From Thermodesulfobacteriota bacterium (GTDB taxonomy: Bacteria; Desulfobacterota; BSN033; UBA1163): 64,000 nucleotides of DNA. How positions within the stretch are numbered: position 1 is the first letter of the stretch; each line of letters begins with the position of its first letter. The position numbers and the translations under genes are program-made. This document shows, in pieces, positions 8,328 to 16,181 of the stretch. The notes below the pieces were generated by a model that made no database searches, was not told the origin of the DNA, and saw only the letters and a program-made list of their open reading frames with translations. The stretch is taken from assembly GCA_026415035.1 (NCBI GenBank), contig JAOAHX010000002.1, positions 62,001-126,000 on the forward strand. Reading direction: 5' to 3'.

Positions 8328-9137
8328 TCATCTCCCTTCCCGATAACCCAGACGCTGGGAGATCTTCGATGCCGTTTCCATCACCTCCTTTTTTAGGACT
8401 TCCTGGGCCAGTTTTTTGGTGATCCGAAAGGCAGGCCCAGAGATGCTGATGGCGGCCACGGGGCGGCCGGTCCGGTCATAGATCGGAGCGCCGATACATC
8501 GCACCCCTTTTTCGTTTTCTTCGTTATCAATGGCGTATCCCTGACTCCGGACTATCTTCAGGTGATCCTTGAGCTGGGCGACATCGGTGATCGTGTTTTC
8601 AGTCCTCTTCTGGAGCTCTTTTCCCTTCAAGAACTGGTTCAGCTCTTCCTCGGAGAAGTGGGCGAGGAGGACTTTTCCAACGGCGCTGCTATGGGCCGGA
8701 TTGCGAAGGCCGATGCGGGAGGCCATTTTCAAGCCGCTGGGATTGTGATCCCCTTCGACCTTTTCGATATAGACGACCTCGTTATGATCGAGGATCACCA
8801 TGTGGATGGTCTCCTTGGTCTTTTCGGCCAGCTCTTTTAAAAAGGGTTCGGCCTCTTTTCTAAGGTCCAGTTGGTTTAAGAGGATATTTCCAAGTTCCAC
8901 CAGTTTGAATCCCAGCAAGTAATATCGGGTCTTTTCGTCCTGACGGACATATCCGAGATAGGCCAGAGAGGAGAGGAGACGGTGGGTCGTCCCTTTGGGA
9001 AGGTTGACCTTCGAGGAGAGTTCTCCGAGGCTGATGCCTTGAGGATTCTGTCCCAAGATATCGAGGATCAGAGACATCCGTTCGATGCTCTGGACGAGAT
9101 TGTTGGGCCGGGAACTTGGCTGGGATGCCATGGTCAT
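8328..9137 (-). CDS. IclR-family transcriptional regulator
   Basis: A 269-residue regulator with an N-terminal winged helix (SIERMSLILDILGQNPQGIS, then LPKGTTHRLLSSLAYLGYV as the recognition segment) and a C-terminal IclR ligand domain containing RIGLRNPAHSSAVGKVLLA and GVRCIGAPIYDRTGRPVAAISISGPA. It leads the leftward TRAP/TTT cluster and lies 182 nt from the divergent dehydrogenase gene, so it may control both. A near-repeat over its own promoter suggests autoregulation. An ATG at 9131 is an equally possible start. Confidence 0.92.
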   Translation of the reverse strand: MTMASQPSSRPNNLVQSIERMSLILDILGQNPQGISLGELSSKVNLPKGTTHRLLSSLAYLGYVRQDEKTRYYLLGFKLVELGNILLNQLDLRKEAEPFLKELAEKTKETIHMVILDHNEVVYIEKVEGDHNPSGLKMASRIGLRNPAHSSAVGKVLLAHFSEEELNQFLKGKELQKRTENTITDVAQLKDHLKIVRSQGYAIDNEENEKGVRCIGAPIYDRTGRPVAAISISGPAFRITKKLAQEVLKKEVMETASKISQRLGYREGR

Positions 9138-9168
9138 TCCGTATTATGAAACTTAATTCCAAATTATG
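9137..9168 (-). promoter_or_regulatory. Candidate IclR operator: two 12-bp direct repeats
   Basis: On the minus strand CATAATTTGGAA (9168-9157) and CATAATACGGAA (9148-9137) match at 10 of 12 positions and start exactly 20 bp apart, about two helical turns. They cover the -10 region and the start codon of the iclR gene, a place where binding would block transcription. That IclR is the protein that binds is inference. Confidence 0.45.
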
Positions 9169-9194
9169 GTAACAGGCTTGCTTAGGGATGTCAA
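9166..9194 (-). promoter_or_regulatory. Sigma-70-type promoter of the iclR gene
   Basis: Perfect TTGACA at 9194-9189, 17-nt spacer, then TACCAT (4 of 6) at 9171-9166, reading leftwards. The predicted start is near 9159, giving a leader of about 22 nt. Confidence 0.5.
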
Positions 9195-9319
9195 GCCCCC
9201 GATTGCGGAAGCTTCTCTTCGCTGCGGTTTTGATTTATTTTCGGGGAATGTGTTAGGAAAAGGGAGCGGAAGGAGATCGGGGTTTCAGGAATGAAAATAC
9301 CTAAAGAGGAGGAAGGAGG

Positions 9320-10279
9320 ATGAAGGCCTATAAGGTCCTGCTCTATGAGGATATGCGTGAAGAAGGCAAGGAAGTCCTGAGGGAGAAGGCCGAGATCGTC
9401 TTTGCCAAAAACCTCGACGAAGCTACCCTGGTCGAACAGGTCAAAGAGGTGGACGGGATCGTCATCCGGGCCAATGGGAAGGTGACCCGAACGATGATGG
9501 AGGCAGCTCCAAGGCTCAAGGTGATCGGAAGGCACGGCGTCGGTGTGGAGAATATCGATGTGGAGGCGGCCACTGAGAAGGGCATCTGGGTGGTGAACAC
9601 GCCCGATGCCAACGACCTCTCTGTCGCAGAACACTTTTTCGGTCTGGCCCTGATGCTTTCGAAGATGCTGAAGAAAGGGGATCTCGCCTTGCGGGAAGGC
9701 CGGTGGGAGGCCCGCTATCAATATATCGGCCGAGAGCTCCACGGAAAGACGCTCGGAATCCTCGGCTTCGGGCGTATCGGAAAGTCGATCGGCCGCATCG
9801 CCTCCCAGGGGTTCAAGATGCGAGTCCTCTATTACGATGCCTTTCGGTTTGAGGAGGTGGAGCGGGAGATCGGGGCGGTGAAGGCCTCTCTGGAGGAGGT
9901 CATGTCCCGGTCGGATTTTATCTCCATCAACCTCCCCCTCGTCCCGGCGACGAGAGGCCTCGTCGGGGAGAAGGAATTGAGGATGATGAAACCCACCGCT
10001 TATATCCTCAATCTCGCCCGAGGCCCCATTTGGGATGAAAAGGCCCTCTATCGGGTCTTAAAAGAGGGGGCGATCGCGGGAGCCGCGGCCGATGTCTTCG
10101 AGGTCGAGCCCGCCTCGAAAGACCACCCCCTGCTCGAACTGGAGAATTTCATCGGAACGCCCCATATGGCCGCCCATACCGAAGAGGCCCTGAAGAAGAT
10201 GAGCCTGGTGACAGAAGACATTTTGAGGGTTTTCGAAGGGAAAGAGCCCCTCCATCCGGTGAATCGTCCAAGACGATAG
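9320..10279 (+). CDS. D-isomer-specific 2-hydroxyacid dehydrogenase (SerA-like)
   Basis: A 319-residue NAD-dependent dehydrogenase. It has the Rossmann motif GILGFGRIGKSIG, and the catalytic triad Arg (NLARGP), Glu (FEVEP) and His (GTPHMAAHT). It has no C-terminal ACT domain, so it is the short form, which includes 3-phosphoglycerate dehydrogenases as well as glyoxylate/hydroxypyruvate and other hydroxyacid enzymes. AGGAGGAAGGAGG just before the ATG is a very strong ribosome site. It is divergent from the iclR-led cluster, so a role in the same hydroxyacid pathway is plausible, but serine synthesis cannot be excluded. Confidence 0.88.
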   Translation: MKAYKVLLYEDMREEGKEVLREKAEIVFAKNLDEATLVEQVKEVDGIVIRANGKVTRTMMEAAPRLKVIGRHGVGVENIDVEAATEKGIWVVNTPDANDLSVAEHFFGLALMLSKMLKKGDLALREGRWEARYQYIGRELHGKTLGILGFGRIGKSIGRIASQGFKMRVLYYDAFRFEEVEREIGAVKASLEEVMSRSDFISINLPLVPATRGLVGEKELRMMKPTAYILNLARGPIWDEKALYRVLKEGAIAGAAADVFEVEPASKDHPLLELENFIGTPHMAAHTEEALKKMSLVTEDILRVFEGKEPLHPVNRPRR

Positions 10280-10282
10280 GCG

Positions 10283-11452
10283 ATGTCCAGGCAGGATCGT
10301 CCGGGCCCCCTGTTTCGGCATCTCAAAAAGGCCTGCTTCATCCGCCGCCCCAACCGTTTCTTGGTCGAATGCCGCCTCGGAGGCCGGCCCGTCCGTGCCT
10401 TTCTGCCCAATCCAGGACGGCTCCAGGAGTTGCTCCTACCCGGACGCACGATCTACCTCACCGCAGATCCTAAAACCCCGCATCGAAGGACCCGTTATAC
10501 CGCCGTGGCCGTCCTCAGGGAAGGCCATCCCATCCTCCTTCACACCCACAAGACGAACGAGGCGGCTCGCTTTCTTATCGAGGAAGGAAGGATTCCTGGC
10601 CTGAAGGGAGCCCGAATCCTCCGGTCTGAAGTACGGATGGGCCATAGCCGATTCGACTTTCTCCTGAAAAGGGGCCGGCAAGATATCCTCCTGGAGGTGA
10701 AATCCTGTACCCTCGTCGGAGAGAAGGTCGCCATGTTTCCGGACGCGGTGACCGAAAGGGGAGCCCGGCATCTCAAGGAGCTTGCGGCCCTTGCTGAGAG
10801 GGGGGCGGAGACGATCCTCCTCTTTCTCGTCCACTGGCCCTTTGCCAAACTCTTCCTGCCCGACTACCACACCGATCTCGAGTTTTCGAAGGTCTTGCTC
10901 GAGGTCCGCAGAAAGGTAAAGGTGATCCCTCTCTCGATCGGATGGCGGAGGGACCTCTCGTTATCGCCTGAAGTCCATCGGCTTCGAATTCCCTGGAGTC
11001 TCATCGAGCAGGAGGCCCAAGACCGAGGGAGTTATCTGCTCCTCCTTAAACTCAGGCGAGATAGAAAACTCTCGGTCGGGAGTCTCGGTCGCCTTCCTTT
11101 CAAAAAGGGTTTTTATCTCTATGTGGGCTCTGCGATGTCCCAGCTCAGCCGTAGGATCGAGAGGCATCGCCGTTTGCGGAAGAGGCACCGCTGGCATATC
11201 GACTTCCTCAGGGAAAAGGCCCATTTCTGTTCGGCCTTACCCATCCGGTCCTCGGCCCGCCTGGAGTGTGAGATCGCGCAAGCCTTGGGTAAGGTCTCCG
11301 AATGGACGGTTGAACGTTTTGGATGTAGCGACTGCTCCTGCCGGAGCCATCTCTTCGGGATGTCGGAGGATCCTCTCCGATCCGAGGCCTTCCAAAAAGT
11401 CCTCCAGCATTTCAGAATGGATCGCCTTTTTGCCCGATCTCGTGGCGCCTAA
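10283..11452 (+). CDS. sfsA: SfsA nuclease fused to a GIY-YIG (DUF123-type) domain
   Basis: A 389-residue protein of two parts. Residues 1 to about 235 are SfsA: an OB-like start with FLPNPGRLQELLLPGR, then the PD-(D/E)XK-like core SRFDFLL...DILLEVKSCTL and FPDAVTERGARHL. Residues about 240-389 form a DUF123-like GIY-YIG domain with GFYLYVGSAMSQLSRRIERH, HWHIDFL-like histidines and a C-terminal FGCSDCSCRSHLFG cluster. SfsA alone is about 230-240 residues, so the tail is a true fusion. It starts 3 nt after the dehydrogenase stop. The combination suggests a two-headed nucleic-acid nuclease; substrate unknown. Confidence 0.88.
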   Translation: MSRQDRPGPLFRHLKKACFIRRPNRFLVECRLGGRPVRAFLPNPGRLQELLLPGRTIYLTADPKTPHRRTRYTAVAVLREGHPILLHTHKTNEAARFLIEEGRIPGLKGARILRSEVRMGHSRFDFLLKRGRQDILLEVKSCTLVGEKVAMFPDAVTERGARHLKELAALAERGAETILLFLVHWPFAKLFLPDYHTDLEFSKVLLEVRRKVKVIPLSIGWRRDLSLSPEVHRLRIPWSLIEQEAQDRGSYLLLLKLRRDRKLSVGSLGRLPFKKGFYLYVGSAMSQLSRRIERHRRLRKRHRWHIDFLREKAHFCSALPIRSSARLECEIAQALGKVSEWTVERFGCSDCSCRSHLFGMSEDPLRSEAFQKVLQHFRMDRLFARSRGA

Positions 11453-11489
11453 ATCCACGCCTACATCCAAAGCAGGAGGGCCGAGAGGG

Positions 11490-12089
11490 TTAAATCAGCG
11501 GCAGGGGATCGGTCCAGGCGAGGCCTCGGAGGTCGCCCATCGAATCCCAATCGAGTTGGGGATAGGAGATCTCAGGTTCGATCCACAAGGTCGAGAGATG
11601 GAGATGCGGGGGAAGGCCACGGCGCGGATCGGTTGGGGCCAAGGTGGCGATGGGTTCTCCTGCCCTGAGGATCTGTCCCACCTTTAAAGAGGGGGACGGG
11701 ATCGTGTGGCCATAGAGGGTGATCCATCTCAAACGGTCCGTCCTGAAACCGTGATGTTCCACGACCACGGTCCTTCCGATGAAATCGTCCATCACTTTCA
11801 CGACGATCCCGTCATAGAGGACCGGTATCTTCGTGTTTTCCCGTAACGCGTGAAGGGATCCCTCACGATCCGTAAAGAGGCAAAGATCGATTCCCTCATG
11901 AGGCCTCTGGCGTCTGCCCCGGTCGCCCCACCATTTCTCCGTTGCCCTGAATAACATGCCGGGATAAAAGAACCACCTTTTAAAACCCAGGGCATCGAGT
12001 CCGTTCTCCCGGATCAGGCAAGCCGTAAAGGGCGATCTCTCGATCGCTCCTTTTGCGAGGGGATCACAAGAGATATCCTGATTTCTCAC
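11490..12089 (-). CDS. M23-like (LytM) metallopeptidase without signal peptide
   Basis: A 199-residue protein beginning at the GTG at 12089, which overlaps the stop of the methyltransferase gene as GTGA. The open frame continues upstream, but there it is only antisense-like Arg/Pro/Gly sequence inside the methyltransferase gene. The M23 zinc site is readable: HEGID (HxGxD) near residue 73 and HLH near 168, with the beta-strand pattern YGHTIPSPSLKVGQILRAG and APTDPRRGLPPHLHL between and around. No signal peptide or membrane segment is visible, which is odd for an enzyme family acting on peptidoglycan outside the cytoplasm. Confidence 0.75.
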   Translation of the reverse strand: MRNQDISCDPLAKGAIERSPFTACLIRENGLDALGFKRWFFYPGMLFRATEKWWGDRGRRQRPHEGIDLCLFTDREGSLHALRENTKIPVLYDGIVVKVMDDFIGRTVVVEHHGFRTDRLRWITLYGHTIPSPSLKVGQILRAGEPIATLAPTDPRRGLPPHLHLSTLWIEPEISYPQLDWDSMGDLRGLAWTDPLPLI

Positions 12090-12931
12090 CGCTTTATACG
12101 TTCCCCTTTCCAGGGGATTGTTCCTCTCCAGGGCTCTTCTTCGCTCTCCACCGTTCCTTCGAGACGATCCCCTATCACCCGACCGACGAAGGTCATCAGG
12201 ACATCGCTTCCTTGGAGCCTGGGTCGAATTCCGAAGGTCAGTCGGTCTCCCAGGAGATGGGGGTTCATCATGGGGAGCCTCTGCCCCAGGATCGTCAGGG
12301 TCCCGCCGATTTTTTGATATTTCTGATGGATGGTCAACAGGCCTTGGGCCTCTCCCCCGGGGAGGGGGAGGTTCAACCGCCATTCTCCTTTCACCGTGGC
12401 TGGGATGACCCAGTAGAAGACGAATCGGTCCCGGATCTGGAACCGGTCGTCCGGTTCCCAGTCGGCCATGTCAAAGGTGTAGGAGACGACCCGCGCGCCT
12501 GGCCGGAGTTCACGAAACAGTTTGGGCCGAAGCTGGTAATTCAGATCGTTGAGCAAATAAAGGGTGACGACGGTCGCCTCCCGGATATCGGCCTGGAAGA
12601 GGTCTCCCTCGATAAACCTGGTCCGCTCGGCTACCCCGGCAAACTCGGCATTCTCTCTGCTCTCCTTGATGCGCGCGGGGTCGATATCGATTCCGACTCC
12701 CCGGGCGCCGAATTTTTTGGCCGCCATGATCACGAAACGACCATCGCCGCATCCGAGGTCATAGACCACATCCTCCGGGGTCACCCCTGCCCTCCAAAGC
12801 ATGGCCTCCACCACGTCCATGGGCGTCGGATCGAAGTGGACATCGGGTGGCCGGCTCTGGGAGGAAGCGGAGCATGGTAAGAAGCTGATCGCCAGTAGGA
12901 GAAAGAGGGATCCGTACCTCCAAAAGGCCAT
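12086..12931 (-). CDS. SAM-dependent methyltransferase with N-terminal signal/anchor
   Basis: A 281-residue class I methyltransferase. The SAM-binding motif VVYDLGCGDGRF lies near residue 58, followed by acidic GVGIDIDP and FIEGDLFQAD. It opens with a hydrophobic segment, YGSLFLLLAISFLPCSASS, with Arg before it, predicted to place the catalytic domain outside the inner membrane; the site is not a good lipobox (Pro at -1). The C-terminal 120 residues form a beta-rich domain (GEWRLNLPLPGG ... VLMTFVGRVIGDRLEG). It starts 9 nt after the aldolase gene and is coupled by a GTGA overlap to the M23-like gene. Target unknown. Confidence 0.78.
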   Translation of the reverse strand: MAFWRYGSLFLLLAISFLPCSASSQSRPPDVHFDPTPMDVVEAMLWRAGVTPEDVVYDLGCGDGRFVIMAAKKFGARGVGIDIDPARIKESRENAEFAGVAERTRFIEGDLFQADIREATVVTLYLLNDLNYQLRPKLFRELRPGARVVSYTFDMADWEPDDRFQIRDRFVFYWVIPATVKGEWRLNLPLPGGEAQGLLTIHQKYQKIGGTLTILGQRLPMMNPHLLGDRLTFGIRPRLQGSDVLMTFVGRVIGDRLEGTVESEEEPWRGTIPWKGERIKR

Positions 12932-12940
12932 GGCTCTTCC

Positions 12941-13711
12941 TCAAGCTCTCTTCATCTCCTCTAAAACCGATTTGGAGGCGTTGTACATGAAACCGATGTC
13001 CGTGGAGCAGGCGAGTACGGTCATGCCCCTGGCTCGCCACTTCCTCACCAGTTCGGTGTTTCCGATGTGGATGCCCGAGGCCTTTCCCCTCTTTTTGGCA
13101 ACATCGATCACCTTCTCGATGGCTTGCGAGATCGCCTCGGATCCCAGTTGATCGGGGATGCCCAAGGAGATGGAGAGGTCATTGGGACCGATCAACCCCA
13201 CATCGATCCCCTCCGTACCGAGGATGGCCTCGACGTTCTCGATCGCCTCGCGGGTTTCGATCTGGGCGATGATGAGGGTATGTTCGTTGGCCTCCTTCAT
13301 GAACTCGACCGCCTTGAGGGGCTTGTAATCGGTCTGTCCGGTCTGGGTGCCGAATCCCCTCTGGCCGATGGGCGTATATTTGCTGTACCGGACGATGGCC
13401 TCTGCCTGCTCTTTCGTCGAGGTCATCGGGACCATGATCCCTTCGGCTCCGGCATCGAGGACCCTGGAGATGAAGAACGACTCGAGGTGGGGAACACGGA
13501 TAATGGGAGCGATCCTTGCGGATTTGGCCCCCCGGATGAGGTCGGCCACCGTTTCCATACCGTAGTTGCCGTGTTCCATATCGATGAGGACGAAGTCATA
13601 ACCCACCGAAGCGAAGACCACTGGCGCCCCCGGGTCACGGGCCTGCCGGATCATCGTCCCGTAGACGCATTCTCCTGCCAATACCCTTTTTCTCAGACCT
13701 GCCCAGCTCAT
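12941..13711 (-). CDS. HpcH/HpaI-family aldolase
   Basis: A 256-residue class II (metal-dependent) aldolase of the HpcH/HpaI family. The start is the ATG at 13711 (GGAGGGACTT just before it); the frame is open further upstream but only through repeat-like DNA. Motifs: FVLIDMEHGNYG, IIRVPHLE, VPMTSTKEQAE, YTPIGQRGFG, QIETREAIENVEAI (metal Glu) and DVGLIGPNDLSISLG (metal Asp). Relatives cleave 4-hydroxy-2-oxo acids such as 2-keto-3-deoxy sugar acids or HHED to pyruvate plus an aldehyde. Nearby DapA- and LarA-family genes support sugar- or hydroxy-acid breakdown. Confidence 0.88.
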   Translation of the reverse strand: MSWAGLRKRVLAGECVYGTMIRQARDPGAPVVFASVGYDFVLIDMEHGNYGMETVADLIRGAKSARIAPIIRVPHLESFFISRVLDAGAEGIMVPMTSTKEQAEAIVRYSKYTPIGQRGFGTQTGQTDYKPLKAVEFMKEANEHTLIIAQIETREAIENVEAILGTEGIDVGLIGPNDLSISLGIPDQLGSEAISQAIEKVIDVAKKRGKASGIHIGNTELVRKWRARGMTVLACSTDIGFMYNASKSVLEEMKRA

Positions 13712-13773
13712 AAGTCCCTCCGGAAAGAAGTTCGAAATTGGAATATCGAAATTGGAAACGACATTGATGTTGT

Positions 13774-13844
13774 GTCCTTGCGAGGAGCATTGCGACGAAG
13801 CCATCTCAAGACAGGATTGCCACACCCTTCGGGTTCGCAATGAC
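13774..13844. repeat. REP-like dispersed palindromic element
   Basis: A 71-bp sequence bounded by inverted ends, GTCCTTGCGA (13774-13783) and TCGCAATGAC (13835-13844), matching at 9 of 10 positions. Inside are GAGGAGCATTGCGACGAAG and CCATCTC. From memory this resembles the GTCATTGCGAGGAGCGAAGCG...-type repeats scattered through many uncultured and deltaproteobacterial genomes. It sits in the 218-nt gap between the aldolase and DapA-family genes, flanked by TTCGAAATTGG-like and TTCGAATTTGTTTCG stretches that also look repetitive. Confidence 0.55.
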
Positions 13845-13929
13845 TAAAATCACGGTGATTTGGTTTGTATCGTCTCGGTCCTTCGAATTTGTTTCGCCAT
13901 TCGGATTTCGTGCCTCCGAGTTCACTCCT

Positions 13930-14814
13930 TCAGAGGAGCCCCATCTTCTTTAAGATCTCCTTCAATTCCTCCTTGGCCTTGGGGCTGATCTCTCCCACAG
14001 GTGGGATGCCCACCCCGGCCTCGATCCCGATGAGGTTGAGGGCCTCTTTGATGACCACGGGAAAGGTGCCGAGGTCGAAGGCCAGCCTGAGAGGGGCGAG
14101 GCGGTACTGGGCGGCCAGGGCTCTTCGATGGTCCCCCGCCAGAAAGGCCTCGTAGATTTCCACGATGATCTTGGGGGCCACATTGGCGGTGGCCGCAATG
14201 GCGCCTTTCCCCCCATAACAGAGGGTTCCGTAGATCAGGGTATCCCGCCCGGCAAGGACCGAAAATTTCTCGTCGGTCCGCCGGATATATTCGGCCGTCA
14301 GGGTGAGATCGCCGGAGGAATCCTTGATGCCGACGATATTTTCGATCTGGGAGGCCCGGACCACAAAATCGGCAGAGAGGTTCACATTGGTTCGAGCCGG
14401 GTTGTTATAGAGCAAAACCGGAAGGCGGGTGGATTTTGCGATGGAGGAATAAAAATCCATCAATTCTGCCTCATTGGGTTTGATGAAGAAGGGGGTCAGG
14501 ACAGAGACGGCCTGGACTCCTGCGGCCTCGGCCATCTGGGTCAAGGCCACCGCCTCACGGGTCGTGATCGCTCCGGTTCCGGCATAGACAGGGACGCGGC
14601 CCCGGGTTTCATCGACCACGATCTCGATGATCCTCTTCTTCTCTTCGAAGGTGAGGGCGTAGAACTCTCCCTGACTTCCCACGGGAAAGAGGCCGTGGAC
14701 GCCCCCCTCGATCAGATAGTTGGTGAGTCTCCGGAGAGCCGATTCGTTGAGTTTTCCATCTTTAGTGATGGGTGTCACCATGGCTGGGATGATCCCTTTG
14801 GGTTGAAAGTCCAT
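13930..14814 (-). CDS. DapA-family Schiff-base lyase/synthase
   Basis: A 294-residue member of the dihydrodipicolinate synthase/N-acetylneuraminate lyase family. The start is the ATG at 14814 (GGAGG 5 nt upstream), giving the usual opening FQPKGIIPAMVTPIT. Motifs: GLFPVGSQGEFYALT, YAGTGAITTREAVALTQ, VLLYNNPARTN with the catalytic Tyr, and VGIKDSSGDL with the Schiff-base Lys. The family opening GxxGE is altered to GSQGEF. In this setting (LarA and HpcH/HpaI aldolase next door, TTT transporter upstream) a sugar-acid or hydroxy-acid lyase is more likely than lysine biosynthesis. Confidence 0.88.
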   Translation of the reverse strand: MDFQPKGIIPAMVTPITKDGKLNESALRRLTNYLIEGGVHGLFPVGSQGEFYALTFEEKKRIIEIVVDETRGRVPVYAGTGAITTREAVALTQMAEAAGVQAVSVLTPFFIKPNEAELMDFYSSIAKSTRLPVLLYNNPARTNVNLSADFVVRASQIENIVGIKDSSGDLTLTAEYIRRTDEKFSVLAGRDTLIYGTLCYGGKGAIAATANVAPKIIVEIYEAFLAGDHRRALAAQYRLAPLRLAFDLGTFPVVIKEALNLIGIEAGVGIPPVGEISPKAKEELKEILKKMGLL

Positions 14815-14828
14815 GTCTTCCTCCATCG

Positions 14829-16127
14829 TTAGGGTCCGAGTTCCGTCCCAGCCCCGACCTTTTTGAGGATGGGGAGGGTTAAAAGCCCGTCCGGTATTAA
14901 AACCACCCTCGCCTGGGGATTCTTCTTCAGTTCCCGGTCGAAAGCCTCCTGGAGGGTGGGAGCCGATTCGAGATACAACTCTTTTAACGTCTCCTCCGGA
15001 AGAAGGCAATCGGTCATCACGATCCTGGCCTGTTTCAGAATCCACGCCAAGATGAGGGCCTTCTGTTCACCAGGGGCGAAACCTTCCTCGCGGGAGATGG
15101 CGATGATGTCCTCTACGTCCTCAGCCCTTCTCATGATCTCGCAGTATCCTGGATGTCCGCAGCCGTCTTCACAGGGGGCCGGGATCAGGATGGCCCCTCC
15201 TTGGGTGACCACTGGTTCGGGACCGAAGACGACCACATTGGCGGCACGGGTGGCCTGGTAGAGGTCGAGCGATTTCGGGTAACTGACCCCGCTCACGACG
15301 ATCTCGCCGGGATGTTCGATCTCGACCTCGTAGAGTCGGCGGGCCACCTTCACCCCTTCGTTAAAGGCCTCCACTGGATCTCCGGCCACGACCTTCACCA
15401 CCTCTTTCTTCCCCGTCTGAACCACATTGACGATGAAGTGGAGCCCAAGGGCGTGGGCCGCTTCGGTGAGAAATCTTCGGAAGAGGTTTCCCTCGGTCAC
15501 CCCGAGGCGGGTCTGCTCGAGCATCGGGTAATTGTGGGTGGCAGCGATGGTCTCCTCACCTGCCACGCCCACCGCGAGGCTCTTGACCCCCCCACTGTAA
15601 CCGGCGAAGAGGTGCGTCTCGATGACGCCGGTAGAGATGCGGAGGTCGGCCTCGGCCACGATCCGATTGAAGAGGAGCGGAATTCCGCTCGGCGTTTTAC
15701 CCAGGTGAACCAGGGCGTTAGGGTCGTAAGGGTTATGATTGACGAAGGGAATCTTATCGACGATCTCTCCGAACTTGTTGCGTAGCTCCTCGGGGGTGTT
15801 CGGACGATGCGTGCCCGTGGCGACGACCGCGGTGATATCCCTTCTTCGGATGCCCCCTCGTTCGAGTTCATGGAGGAGCAGGGGGAGGATCGTCTCTTCT
15901 GGAAGCTTGCGGGTGATGTCGGTGACGATGAGCGCGACCTTCTGCCCTGGCCTGGCCAGGTCCCGCAGGCCCGGAGTTCCGATCGGGCGGGAGAGGGCCT
16001 CCTCGACGGCCTTTTTGACATCGGCTACCGGCGTCATGGGCTTGGATTCCACCCATTGAACCGGGACGAAGTCCGGGATCTTCAGGTCAATGATCTTCTT
16101 CCCGCAGGGGATCGGGTAGCGTCTCAT
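14829..16127 (-). CDS. larA: LarA-type nickel-pincer racemase/epimerase
   Basis: A 432-residue LarA-superfamily protein. It carries the residues that in lactate racemase hold the nickel-pincer nucleotide: His in VVATGTHRP, His in THLFAGYSGG with the Lys of SGGVKSLAVG nearby, and His in AATHNYP. Relatives racemise lactate, malate, phenyllactate or sugar-acid carbons; the exact substrate is not readable. It starts at the ATG at 16127 and is followed 14 nt later by the DapA-family gene. The cofactor-making genes larB, larC and larE are not in this window and would have to be elsewhere in the genome. Confidence 0.9.
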   Translation of the reverse strand: MRRYPIPCGKKIIDLKIPDFVPVQWVESKPMTPVADVKKAVEEALSRPIGTPGLRDLARPGQKVALIVTDITRKLPEETILPLLLHELERGGIRRRDITAVVATGTHRPNTPEELRNKFGEIVDKIPFVNHNPYDPNALVHLGKTPSGIPLLFNRIVAEADLRISTGVIETHLFAGYSGGVKSLAVGVAGEETIAATHNYPMLEQTRLGVTEGNLFRRFLTEAAHALGLHFIVNVVQTGKKEVVKVVAGDPVEAFNEGVKVARRLYEVEIEHPGEIVVSGVSYPKSLDLYQATRAANVVVFGPEPVVTQGGAILIPAPCEDGCGHPGYCEIMRRAEDVEDIIAISREEGFAPGEQKALILAWILKQARIVMTDCLLPEETLKELYLESAPTLQEAFDRELKKNPQARVVLIPDGLLTLPILKKVGAGTELGP

Positions 16128-16181
16128 GCCTATTCCTTCTTAGGGAGAGGTGGGTCATGTTCGGTCAACTATGGGGCCCCT

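Noticed and set aside
12090-12383. Upstream extension of the M23-like gene
   Set aside because: It lies wholly inside the methyltransferase gene and is low-complexity Arg/Pro/Gly sequence; the GTG overlapping the stop is a better start.
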